DNA of 64,000 nucleotides from Diospyros lotus (Eukaryota > Streptophyta > Magnoliopsida > Ericales > Ebenaceae), in contig NC_068352.1 in assembly GCF_014633365.1 (NCBI RefSeq), forward strand, positions 1,426,001 to 1,490,000, in the 5' to 3' direction. The translations under genes and the position numbers were made by a program. The notes under the pieces are model-generated. The model did not search any database, was not told where the DNA came from, and saw nothing but the letters and a program-made list of their open reading frames with translations. Each line of letters starts with the position of its first letter. Positions within the stretch are counted from its first letter, which is position 1. Positions 47,479 through 58,736 of this stretch are shown here, piece by piece.

Positions 47479-48810
47479 GAAGGAGAAGAAGAAAGAAGGA
47501 AAGAGGAAAGAAGGAGTTGCAGGCGTGGGAACAGGGGAGGCGCAAGGAAGAAGATGAAGTGGAAAAAAAAAAAAGAGGAAAAGAGAAGGAAAAATAAATG
47601 GAAAAATCCCAGAAAAATCTCAAAAGATAGGAAATTATATTTCGGTAATATCCCTGAGATTTTGGCGAGAAAAATGGCCCGAGCACGCATTATAGGATAT
47701 GACACGCATACCGAGAAAGTTAGAGATGCTAAGTTGAGGTGAGTAAAATTTCATAGAAAATTTCAGAAATTCAAGAATATTATTTTATGAATTATCGTAG
47801 AAGAATATTTGAGAAAATATTTTAGAAATATTTAATTTAGATTTATTGAGGAAACATAGGAAGAAATAGAGAAAATTATAGAAAATGCCAGAAATTATGA
47901 AAAAATAGGTTTTAATGTTTATTTAAATAAATATGGTGATTAGGATGATTTGAGGCTGAAATTGAAGAGATTCGTACAAATTTTGAGGTTGGCACGCAAA
48001 TCGAGGCAAGACACGGATATCGAGGTAGCCCGAAAAGCTTGAGAAGGTAAGTGGTACTCCCCAATTAAAGTTAGTTTTGTGAAAAATATTTGGTTTATGT
48101 TTCTCGAAAATATTTTCATCATATTGACATGCCCTGATATGTATCCATCACTTAGACTGCATACATGACATGACTATGAAATGCATGAATACACGTTGAT
48201 ATCATTGATCACTCGCATTTGAGGCCGTAGGGAGTACGAACTGGCACCGCTACTTTACCAAGGGTGCACCCATACACCTCGGTCTCGAAAGAGGGGGCCG
48301 CAAAAATGGTAGGTAGCATGAGGGGTGCAGTTGACACCTACGAGATAAGACATTGCATTTATACACGAAATATGTTTTCTATACCCTTACTTAGATGATT
48401 CATCATCTAACTTGGATTTTGCCCCTGAAATATTCAAACGTTCCAGATGGAGATTGTAGCAAATAACGAGGATGAATAAGACATGAAATGACACTTAGCA
48501 GAGTGTATGAGAAATGAAATGTATGTAACGTAGCACCTGTATTTAAGTTCTACTACTTTAGATTCTGAACGTTTTGAGGAATGTTGAAGATGTAAAAACT
48601 TATTTATGATTAATGTTAAGATAATAGATTTCGATCTTTGTTTCCGCATTTGATGTATAAAATGATTCTCTCTCGAGATCAATGTATGGGAATTTTGGGA
48701 CAAATTCGAGATATGATGTGATTTAGAATTAAATTTGAAAGAAAAAAAAAATTTATTGTTCCGGAATTGTGCCAAGTTATAAAACGCGCCTGGAAAAGCA
48801 GGGCGTTACA

Positions 48811-49929
48811 AACGGTTCATTTATAGATGTACACGAAAAACAATTAATTAGTATAAATTTATATTTTAATTAGAAAATAAGTCACGAAAATAAATTTTTA
48901 ATTATAAATGTGTCCCAATCATAATTAAATTTGAATTTTAAGTTACAGTTATAACATTTATAATATACTTTAAATGGTGGTTATTTAACGAACTATTTTA
49001 TACAAAATTTTTACATAAATTTTATTAGGTAAGTTAAAGTGGTTAGCTACTCAAATTAATGTTGAATTTGGATCCTTTGCCATTACGCTTACCATTTGGT
49101 ATGCTTTTTGCCTATTTCTTTTTAAAATAAGGAAATTGTTATTTAAATGTTTAAATTTAACTCTTATGATAATATTTTTTTTAACGTAAGAAACTCGAGA
49201 GATTTTCGATCAACGCATAATCTTTGGCTGAGATCATTCCATCATCTTTAAAATTTACGGTCTACCATGTCCTCGATTTAAGTGGATAGACAGATGAGTC
49301 ACGGGTAAAAATTAATTAGAGACCTGCTTTCTCCAATAGGCATAATATAAATATATAAGATATTAATAAAAATATTTATTAAATTTTAAATTTGAGTGTT
49401 TAAATAATATTTTTTGTTTAAATAATTTAATGATAAATTTTACCATTTTTAATATAAAAAAAATTACAGTCAATGCAACAGTCAATTTAAGAGTAATATT
49501 TTTAAATAATATTTTTTGTTTAAGTATAATTTAATGATAATTTAATGAACTTATAATCTCTAAATTACAATCAATTTAAAAGTAATATTTTTATTCACTA
49601 TAATTGTCCCCACTACCCTAATAAATTTTTACTATAATATGATTTGTACACTAACTTTTGACTCTCGCGAAATTATAAATACTTCTTTAGGGAATTAATA
49701 ACATTTCTTCATAAATTATCAACTATTTTTTAATAATTATTGTAATTCCCAAAATGCAAGAGTAAATTTACAGTCACGAAAAAGTATTCATCTTAATTTT
49801 CTAATTTTTAGGAAAACTATAAAATATAAGACAATCAAGAGTATGACTATCATCCTTCTTGTTTTTTTTTGTTTTAGTTACGTAGTTGGCCACCTAATGA
49901 TTGGCTCACGTCAAGGGGCATCAATTTCA
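48811..49929. other. Duplicated flank, then AT-rich DNA without genes
   Basis: 48811-48960 matches 62104-62247. 49540-49800 resembles 2740-3000. No gene seen; the open frame at 49843-50046 overlaps a repeat-family copy. Confidence 0.5.
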
Positions 49930-50297
49930 CGCGAGTTGGGAGATTTTTTGTTTCAAAGATGGGCTACCTTTTTATACGCACAAAAGTTGTTGGATCACTT
50001 AGCACTATTCTCGTCCACACAAAATCTTTTAGAGTTAAAAATATAACTATAATTTTCTAACCATGAAACACTTGTCTTATAAATAATAATTTAAACTTAA
50101 AATCAACCCATCCTTTGGATGTTTCCTTAATTTTAAAAGTGGAAAATGAGTCTGAGTAGCTGTGATGGGCTACCTTTTTATAGCCACAAAAATTGTTCCA
50201 TTATAGCCATGTAAACAAAATTGATTATCCAATTATTTTTATTTTGTAAATAAAAAAGAAAAATTCACTAAAATTATTATAATTACAAAACTAATTA
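49930..50297. repeat. GGCTACC-hairpin repeat family, copy 5
   Basis: Full copy beginning GTTTCAAAGATGGGC, with both hairpin sites (about 49957 and 50168) and the shared tail. Confidence 0.7.
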
Positions 50298-51509
50298 TTA
50301 TAAATCGTATAAACCGAACTAACACAAAATATTGAAAAAAAACCAAACTTTCCAATAGACCGAAGAAAGCAAACTAACACAAAAAATTGAAAACATCGAA
50401 CTTTTCGAGAGACTGACGAAACCAAACTAATCTATTGATAAAAAAAAAATTAAAAATCAATTGTAAACATCAAACACCAACTCAAGAAAAAATTTAATAA
50501 AATAACATTTTATTATACTTCATTCGGTTATTCCAACAAAGAAAACATAATTGAAAACTAAAAATCGAACTTCCTAGAAAATATAACTGAACCGAACCTA
50601 ACCAACAAGTTCAGTCGATTTAGTTCAATAAGTTCAGTTAAACTAAATCTTTGCTCTCTCTTACACCCATCTATATATAAATATATTATTTATTCTATTA
50701 ACCATAAAAGATATAAAAAATAATATATTCTATATATTTTTATATATATAAAAATATGAATATATAGATTTGGAATTCAGGCCCTGCTCAACCTACCAAA
50801 TCGTATTAAAGAATAGGTTTGAGGCACCCTTCCCTACCAAGGTACAAGACAAGATACGGGGTACCGAGATTCCAGATTGAGGACTGGGTAGGCTTGCCCT
50901 GTCTTCGCCTTGAATCATTGCTAACCCTAACTTCACTACCTTGGCTTCAAACTTCTACTTGGCCTAACTTAACCCACAAAAAAGATCTTTCACAAGCTTA
51001 GAGACAAACCAATTTTATTTCGAATCGAATTATCTAGTTTGATTAATATTAGCTCCTAGGATTACAAGATTAAACTTAAGTAAAACTTTTCAAGGTGAAA
51101 GGTGACATAGTAAAATAAACCAAGCCAAAAAGTAACCCAACATACACGTGTTACTTGTATGATTTTCAAATATATAGATTAATTAGTTTTGTTAATCATT
51201 AAAAGTTTGGCAAAACATTTTGTCACCTTGTCCTCCTATTCCCACCTTAGACATTTTACAGTGGCAAAAAAGTGTTTGTCTTTATCTTCTAGTTTTTAAG
51301 AGACGTGTAAAATAAAAGACAGTCAGGGGTATGGGGTGTCTCTCGTATGAACTCTTCAATGTTAAAGTTAGTTTTAGCTAAAAAAATATACAAGTATTTT
51401 TAGATATCTTGTGTCCATATCATCCTCGTCTTTTGTTTTAGTTACCTAATTGGCCACCTAATGATTGGCTCACATTAAAGGGCATCCATTTTGAGTTAGT
51501 TGGGAGATT
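50298..51509. repeat. Duplicated block, pair of 60490-61600
   Basis: Co-linear with 60490-61600: AACTTTCCAATAGACCGAAG, CCTACCAAGGTACAAGAC-like, and TCCTAGGATTACAAGATTAA landmarks occur in the same order. No gene. Confidence 0.65.
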
Positions 51510-51955
51510 TTTTGTTTCAAAGGTGGGCTACCTTTTCATAGCCACAAAATTTGTTGGATCACTTGGTACTATTCTCGTCACACAAAATCTTTTAGAGTTA
51601 AAAATCTAACTATAATTCTCGAAACACTTGTCTTAAAAATAATATTTGAAACTTAAAACCAACCCATCCTTTGGATGTTTCCTTAATTTTAAAGGTGAAA
51701 AATGAGTCTGTAAATTGATTATATAAAAAAGTAGCTATGATGGGCTACCTTTTTATAGTCACAAAAGTTGTTTGATTATAGCCATGTAAACAAAATTGAT
51801 TGTCCAATTATTTTTATTTTGTAAATAAAAAAAATCACTAAAAATATTATAATTACAAAAATATTGCCATAAAAATTGTAAATTAAAAAATTTTACCAAA
51901 ATATTTAATAATAATAGAAGGCAAGAGAATATAAATATATAAGAATGAAATTCTC
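51510..51955. repeat. GGCTACC-hairpin repeat family, copy 6, abutting TPS-C
   Basis: Full copy with hairpin sites near 51527 and 51746. Its tail ends within about 20 bp of the truncated exon 3 of TPS-C, so the 5' deletion of TPS-C has one breakpoint at or just beyond this repeat. Confidence 0.7.
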
Positions 51956-51976
51956 TCAAAAGGCTGCTAATTTAAG

Positions 51977-54446
51977 GAACTGAAGGGAAGAGACGGCCAA
52001 TTTAAGGAATGCTTAACGAGAGATGTGGAGGCACTGCTAAGCTTGTACGAGGCTGCGCATCTCGGGGTGCGGGGAGAAGACGTGCTGGATGAGTTGGTCG
52101 TCTTCACCACTGCTAAGCTTAAGGCTGCGGTGCCGGACCTAGGTGACGCTCTTGCCGGCAAGGTGATACATGCTCTAAACCAGCCCATCCGGACGGGCCT
52201 GACAAGGCTTGAGGCGAGGAGCTATATCTCTTTGTTTGAGCCAAAAGGCCATGAAGATAAACTCCTCCTGGACTTTGCCAAGTCAGATTTCAACCTGTTG
52301 CAGAAGCTACACCAAAGAGAGCTCAGTGAGATCACAAGGTTCTTTAGCTATGTAATAATATACTAAGGCTAAGTCAAAATAATAGAATTTGTTTTATGTA
52401 GTTTGAGTTGGAAATGATTTGCATGAAACTGATATATATGTTTTAGGTGGTGGAAAGATTTAGATGTGCCAAAGAAACTGCCATTTGCAAGAGATAGAGT
52501 GGTGGAGTCCTACTTTTGGATAATGGGAGTGTATTTTGAACCTCAATACAAGCTCGGTAGAAAGGTGCTAACCAAAGTGACTGCTATGATGACCATTATA
52601 GACGACATATATGATGCCTATGGCACCTTTGAAGAACTTGCCCTCTTCACTCATGCAATTGAAAAGTTTGCTTTTGTTCCCCTTTGAATAGTTCATCAAA
52701 CTCGTCATGCATCCATGAATTGAAATGGATCCCCTTAATGAGGCCCAATTGCTTCATTTGTAGGTGGGATGTCTGGGCTACACAGCAACTTCCAGAGTAC
52801 ATGAGGCTGTGTTACGAAGCATTGCTTGATGTTTACAACATGATTGAGGAGGAGATGGCCAAGCAAGGGAGGTCTTACATCGTCGATTATGCAAAATTAG
52901 TGGTAAGCTTCCCTGATTCTTGCTTAGTTTATCTCATCAAAAGGCCATTAATCAATGTCGAGGTTGAATTTCTCAGATGAAGAAGTTGGTGAGGGCCTAC
53001 TTTGAGGAGGCCAAATGGTTCCACCAAGGCTACACTCCATCCACGGAAGAATACATGCGATCGAGTGAAGCTAGTAACCAGGGGTTATGAGACTCTTTCG
53101 ACCAATTTATTTGTTGGGATGGGTGATTTGGCCACCCAAGAGGCCTTTGATTGGGTGTTAAGTTTCCCTTTAATTTTTAGGGCTTCCTCTGTTATAGCTC
53201 GGCTCGTGAATGACATGGTTGGCCACAAGGTAGATGATTGAGATATTAAGATTGCGTTTTCTTTACTGTTTTCAAGTCATTTTTAGTTTTCAATTTTCTA
53301 AAATAATGAAAACGCATTCTCTTTATTATTTTTAAAAATATATTTTTGAAAATAAAAAAAATTATAAAGAAAACTCAAAATAACTTTTTGTTGTTTTGAG
53401 TGTTTTCATCCAAAATAAACTCTAAACTCAAAACATATTTATTTATTTATTTATTTATTCATATTTTATTATTGTAATGGAAAAAAATATTACAAAATTC
53501 ATTAACTTTAAAATGTATATATATTTTTAATAATATATTAATATTAAATATTTATAATTTACTGAATAATCAAATTTATTGAATAAAATATTATTAAAAA
53601 ATTATTTTCAAAATTTTAAAGAGAACGTCTTTTTTAATTTTCTATTTTAAAAAATAATTTTTTAAAATAATAAAGAGAACACTCTTTCAATTTTCTAAAA
53701 ATAAACTACCAAAACAGAAAACTGAAAATAAATTCAAAAATCAAAATTAAAAATTGAAAAGTAATGAGAACGCAGCCTAGCAGATTCTTGTCTTCGTGTT
53801 TCAGTTTTCAATTTTTAATTTTGAGTTTTGAATTTATTTTCAATTTTGTATTTTGTGTGTCTGTTTGAGATTGTTGAATCTGTAATATTTTCTGCATTTT
53901 GAAAAGTTTGAGCGTGTTTGTGCTGAAAATAGCCAAAACCACTTTTTGTTGTTTTGAATTATCTTTACAAAATTTTTCCTTATTTTTTAAAATGTATTTT
54001 TGAAAATATTGAACTAAACATGTTTTCATTATTTTGGAAAACTGAAAACGACCTAAAAATTGTAAACGGCCTAAGTTTTTTGATAAAATTTTTGTTGTTT
54101 GTGACTTGATAGAGTCATTTATATGATGAGTGATTATGTTAATTCTATATAGACTAAGTAAGAGAGAGGACATGTAGCCTCGACTATGGAATGCTACATA
54201 GAACAGTATGAATATAATGAGTATATATATGTATACATGCATTAGATATAATGAGTTGTTTTGTTAATTCTATATAATCTGAGCAAGAGAGAGGGTATGT
54301 AGCCTCTGCTGTGGAATGCTACATGGAACAGTATGGAGCATCAGAGGAAGAGGCAGTGGTGGAACATAAGAAGCAAGTTGGAGAAGCATGGAAGGACATT
54401 AATGCAGAGATGTTGCAGCCAACTAAAGTGCCAATGCCTTTGCATT
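51977..54446 (+). pseudogene. TPS-C, 5'- and 3'-truncated terpene synthase pseudogene
   Basis: Exons: partial 3 (51977-52338), 4 (52447-52665, 219 nt), 5 (52764-52902, 139 nt), 6 (from 52977) and partial 7 (54278-54446). DDIYD and the ND of the NSE/DTE motif are still encoded. Exons 1 and 2 are missing. Exon 6 has a net +1 frameshift after the ATGCG near 53057. The exon 7 acceptor is AA instead of AG at 54276-54277, and exon 7 stops matching after 54446, losing the last 44 or so codons. Sequence is otherwise close to TPS-A, so inactivation is fairly recent. Confidence 0.92.
54153..54210 (+). repeat. Partial exon 7 duplicate in TPS-C intron 6
   Basis: Follows an intact acceptor (TTCTATATAG) and repeats the first 58 nt of exon 7 with several changes, 125 bp upstream of the true exon 7 remnant. 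Confidence 0.8.
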
Positions 54447-54765
54447 TTCAACGAGCTCCTAGCAACACTTCCAACTCGCTAGCCTGACTAATCAACTCGC
54501 GTAACAAGAAGACTACAGAGTAACCATAGAACAGTTGTGGGCTATGGATTATTCTGGTTGGGCGGCCCAGGCCAAACCTGGCCCACCTTCTCGGCCCATC
54601 TTCTTGGCCCATACCGGTCCAATCCTGGCTCTATACTCGCCTGCAACAACATCATTACAACCACTTCTAGATTTTTGCGCCCCCACCTCAAATCTCATCC
54701 TCATTAATGACAGATCTCATCTACATTAATGAGGGTTTCGTTGGCACCATGCCACCACCTAGGCG
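54447..54765. other. Non-paralogous sequence replacing the end of TPS-C, left part
   Basis: Begins abruptly within exon 7. Together with 58454-58736 (after removing the solo LTR) it forms about 600 bp of unrelated, more GC-rich DNA ending near CGATCGACCAATTCCG. It reads like retrotransposon untranslated sequence (GGCCCA-rich), but no ends could be fixed. Confidence 0.4.
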
Positions 54766-55399
54766 TGTAATGACCCTAAATTAGATTTAGGTGTTTTTAA
54801 TATTTAATTTTAGCTCAACGGCATTCTAAATGTGGGTCGAAGTATTTTAACAATTTATGATATATTGTTTTGATGACATAACATGATTTTGGATTAATAT
54901 GAAATTTTGTTGATACATGTGATCATGAATTTAAGTGTATGGGCCTATTTTTTTAGAATTTGGGAAATAAATGTTTTGAACTCCATTTGAATAGTTAAAT
55001 GAGTTCATGGGTTTACCAGGTGGGTTAAATAAATTATTGGGTTTGGGCTTGGGCCCAATTGTAGAGGAGATTTAAATTTTGTTATGTGAAAAAAATAAAT
55101 AAATTAAATTAGCATTTGTCAATAAAATCCCTAGACATTTTTGTCCATTATATGATAAGAATGTCATTTTGGTAAAATATTCTTAGCATTGGCATGCAAG
55201 CTGTACACAGAAATTTGCAGCCTTTTGTGTACGGATCTTCACTTTTCTATTTCTTTCCTCATCTCCTCAGCATCATCTTATATTTATGCGCATCAGAGAA
55301 GCCATTTGAATGAGAGCTCTCCCTCTCCTTCATTGTTTCGTCACCCTGTTCGAATCCTTAATACATATGTATACATAGATACACACCAGCGTTCGGCCA

Positions 55400-56280
55400 T
55401 GGATGCCCTGATCCAAGCAAAACCCACCTATATATATATATACATACCCGAATAGCTACCTTCGAATGCCCTGGTCCCAACCAACTCACTAACCCACTTT
55501 CATTTACACTCATACATATATGTATATAAATGCTTAGCAGAGAGGCTGTGGAAGCTCTCTCTCTTATAGGCTAACAGCCCTTATATATTTATAATCGCCC
55601 CTGTATCGGTTGCCCCTGTTCTAGCTAGTCGAACCTAAGACCCACTTACATATATACATATATATACTCACCCAATTTGGTTGCCCCTATCCCAGCCGAA
55701 TCACAATGACCACTTGTATATATATATACGCTTCACACAAATATAATACCCATGATTGGAATAACCCACTGTAAATTGTAGCCCACTGAAATTTGAAGTC
55801 CACCCAAATATATATATATATATGTATAAATATGTAAGCACCCACTGTAAATTATAGTCCCAGCAGCATCATAGAGACCATTTGCATATATATACGCATG
55901 CCCCTTGTCTGCTTGCCCCTATTTTAGTCAACCTCCCGCAAATATATGCATATATGTGTACATGCGTAATAAAGAATCTGCTCAAATGGAAAACCTCTTT
56001 CTCTCTCTCTGTTAAGCCTCTGTTTTGTTTTAATAGCCTTATATGGTAATAAAAATGTAGACCCATTGAAAGCGCAAGGCACCCAAATAATATAAATAAT
56101 ATATATATACAAATGTTAAGCACCCAAGCAAATAAAATGTATATATATATATATATGTATACACAGATTAAGCACCACGCACCCACCCATTATAAATTAA
56201 AGGCATCCAAATAAATAATAATATATATATATATATGTATGCACATGTTAAGCACTCACGCACCCATCTATTAAATAATT
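55400..56280 (+). repeat. Diverged tandem repeats with TA tracts in the solo LTR
   Basis: Units of about 70-95 bp alternate a CACCCA/CCCACT-rich part with (TA)n and ATGTTAAGCACCCA-like phrases (for example 56113, 56165, 56249). Short frames here are artefacts. Confidence 0.55.
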
Positions 56281-56805
56281 TTTGAATATGCCCAAATTTA
56301 TGAGAATTTATATCAAGATTTTTCTTATATTTTTTTTAATAGTCATTAGAATATGAGCAGTAAATTAAATGTCACTGTGTATAAAGATTAATAGAGCTAA
56401 TGTGCCTAATGTGGTCCTTTTAGTTGCATGGGAACTCTAATCATAAGTTTGAAACTTTTTGTGGAGATGTAATTGTCATCAATATGTGAAATTAAACCAT
56501 GTGGATACTTATTTATATATTTGAGAGCATGGCATCAAGGTTGGTAACCTTGCATGATTTCATAAATGGCTTGTCAAAATATGATATATACTATCATTAT
56601 TAAATTTTGCGCGGAGGGAAAGGGTACCCTAGAGCATCTGGCACGGGACGAGGTGGCCATAGCCCGACAAGTTGGCTCCATATTGAATATGAGTTTTTAT
56701 TCTCTTGATGCACCTTGGCATATGTTGTTTAATGGCTTGCGAGCCTACAAGATTTGATTCTGATACTTAATTTTATATGCACATTTGCATAGTAATATAT
56801 GGTGA

Positions 56806-57928
56806 CACTACAAAAAATTCGTTATTTAGCAGCGATTTTTTTTCCATTTAACGGTGGTTTTGAAAACCGCCACTATATCAGCCATCGCAAAGCATTTAGC
56901 GACGGTTTTTAGCAACCGCTAAAGTAAAAAATTCAAAAAATTTTGAAATTTCAAAATTCAAAAAAATTTCAATTTTTGTAAGCCTCGCGCGTGCCTAACC
57001 CCTCCTGCGACACGTGGCCACATGTCTGCACGCCACATGGCAATGCCTTCCCCTTCCCCAGACTCGAACCCAAAACCTCTCCTGTGCACATACGCGTGCG
57101 AAACCAGCTAAGCTGCCATGCCTTGTTATTAAATGTTCACGCTTATAAATTATAGACTAATATATACAACTACTATTTTTCATAATTATAATTTATATTC
57201 TTTATTATAAATTAAAAAACATAAATTAATTGATTATTTTTTAAAAGAATAATGGAATAAATTAAAAATAAATTAATTGAATTAAATTAAATTAATTAAT
57301 TGGTCAAAAAATAAAAAAGAAGATTTTATATATGTTTTAAAATTATTAAAATTTTACATATTAAAATTTTGTTAAATTTATTTTTATTTTCTTAAAATTA
57401 AATTTTTTAATGAATTTTGCTTTGATTTTTCAAAATTATTTAATTTTATTTTTAATTATTTTTTCTAAATTAAAATTAATTATTTAATTTTTTAATGAAT
57501 TTTATGGCGGTTTTGAAAAATCGCCAAAAATGTTATTTAATTTTAATTTTTAATTATTAAATTATTTTTTTGAATTTAGCGACGATTTTTAAAAAATTGC
57601 CACAAAATTAAATTTGTAAAGAATTTTGCGACGATTTTCAAAAAACCGCCGCAAATGTTAAAATATTTTTATTTTTAATTATTTAATTATTTTTAAATTT
57701 AGCGACGGTATCCCAAAAACTGCCGTAAAATTAATTTTAATTTTTAATTATTAAATTAGTTTTTGAATTTAGCAGCGATTTTTTAAAAACTATCGCAAAA
57801 TTAAATTTTTAAATAAATTTTGCGACGGTTTTGGGAAATCGCCGCAAAATGTTAAAAAAACAACTGCAAAGAATGTATTTTGAAGTCATTTTTAAAACCG
57901 TCGCAAAAAATCAAATTTTTTGTTAGTG
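56806..57928. mobile_element. Non-autonomous CACTA-like element
   Basis: Starts CACTACAAAAAATTC, the same as 9328, and ends AATTTTTTGTTAGTG at 57928 (one extra T in the terminal repeat). The interior has the same layout as 9328-10497: GGCGATTTT/AACCGCCGC motifs, a GC-rich patch, then AT-rich DNA. Confidence 0.75.
57056..57124 (-). other. tRNA-like segment, best preserved of three
   Basis: On the minus strand GGCATGGCAGCTTAGCTGG resembles a tRNA 5' end with A box. About 35 nt later GGGTTCGAGTCTGG is a near-perfect B box. The T stem pairs poorly, so a functional tRNA is unlikely. Confidence 0.45.
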
Positions 57929-58453
57929 TAACATGATACATTTAAATTGAAACTGATAAAGTCATAAATTACGAATCTTGTTTGAAACTATCAAGTTCCT
58001 GATTACTCTTTTTGGTGTCACCAAATTCTTGATTCTTGTTCGCTATTCATTACTTCTCGAACTTGCTAAGTCTTGTGGCTCACTTAATCTTCTTTGCCAT
58101 TCCAGGTAAAGAGAAGGTCATTTTCAAGGGCGAGTCCAATGAGACTAAGGCCTAGGGATAGTAGTGTACGGAGACGCGTCCTAGTTTGAAGATCCTGATT
58201 GGTGTTTAGGTGAGGCTTGAGATAAAATGATTTTTATTTTGTTAGTTAACAATAGAGCCTCTTATTTATTTTGTATGGCCTTCGAGCCCAAACCCATGAG
58301 ATATTGGGAATGTAACTGAACCTTAATTTAGTTTTCGCTGCTAGTAATGAAATGAGATGTCTATTTATTTATGTTTTGTTCTATATCATCTCTGTGATGA
58401 CCTCCTTTCGAATATCATATACTAGCGAGAATATTCGAGAGTGGGCCTTTACA

Positions 58454-58736
58454 GGGCGTCTTTGCCGGCGCCAGATATTCAGTCCCATCACCTGCAGGTA
58501 CACGACACAGATAGGAGGACATTCCCTCCTCCTATATATCATCCAGCTCTCCTTAGAGCCAAGTATGCTTTTTTCTGCCAGCTTGTTGATACTCTACATC
58601 TTTTTAGCTTACATTGAGCTTCGGAGTATCTGTAGGGGCCAATCGGCCGAATAAACGCAACCTAAATCATACCACCTTTTTTTCTCCCTTTCGGGTTTAT
58701 TACATCAGTGCAGGCCAACGAATCACGATCGACCAA
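58454..58736. other. Right part of the sequence replacing the end of TPS-C
   Basis: Continuation of 54447-54765 across the solo LTR. After it, paralogous TPS flank resumes at about 58737 (compare 1465). Confidence 0.4.

Larger units (their letters stand above)
38297..48810 (+). mobile_element. Ty3/gypsy-like LTR retrotransposon, internally deleted, with a Helitron in its 3' LTR
   Basis: Perfect 5-bp TSD AACGG (38292-38296, 48811-48815); the empty site is seen at 62104-62110. LTR ends TGTAATACCCC...GGCGTTACA. The tract TTTCGAGGACGAAATTT followed by AAGGAGGGGAGAA (41515-41547) directly precedes the 3' LTR, a hallmark of plant gypsy elements. Most of the interior, including PBS, gag and pol, is gone; no RT motif was found. 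Confidence 0.88.
41548..48810 (+). repeat. 3' LTR of the gypsy-like element, split by a Helitron
   Basis: LTR halves are 41548-42302 and 46875-48810, together about 2.69 kb. It includes a (GA)n run (46964-46988), a GC-rich patch with repeated CCATGGCCGCGAG, and an (AAG)n run (47423-47478). Frames of up to 203 codons over the AAG tract are artefacts. Confidence 0.85.
54766..58453 (+). mobile_element. Solo LTR, gypsy-like, with a nested CACTA-like element
   Basis: Ends TGTAATGACCC (54766) and GGGCCTTTACA (58453). Flanked by AGGCG (54761-54765) and GGGCG (58454-58458), a TSD with one mismatch. No second LTR, PBS or internal coding region, so a solo LTR left by recombination is the simplest reading. 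Without the 1.12-kb nested element it is about 2.56 kb. Confidence 0.7.

Noticed and set aside
47087..47742. Frames of 148-203 codons on both strands
   Set aside because: Opened by the (AAG)n microsatellite and GC-rich LTR sequence; poly-Ser, poly-Phe and poly-Lys runs, no domain.
53808..54242. 144-codon minus-strand frame
   Set aside because: Antisense to AT-rich TPS-C intron 6; Lys/Phe/Ile-rich, no domain.
57056..57124. A tRNA gene
   Set aside because: A- and B-box-like motifs are present, but the T stem does not pair well and no full cloverleaf can be drawn.
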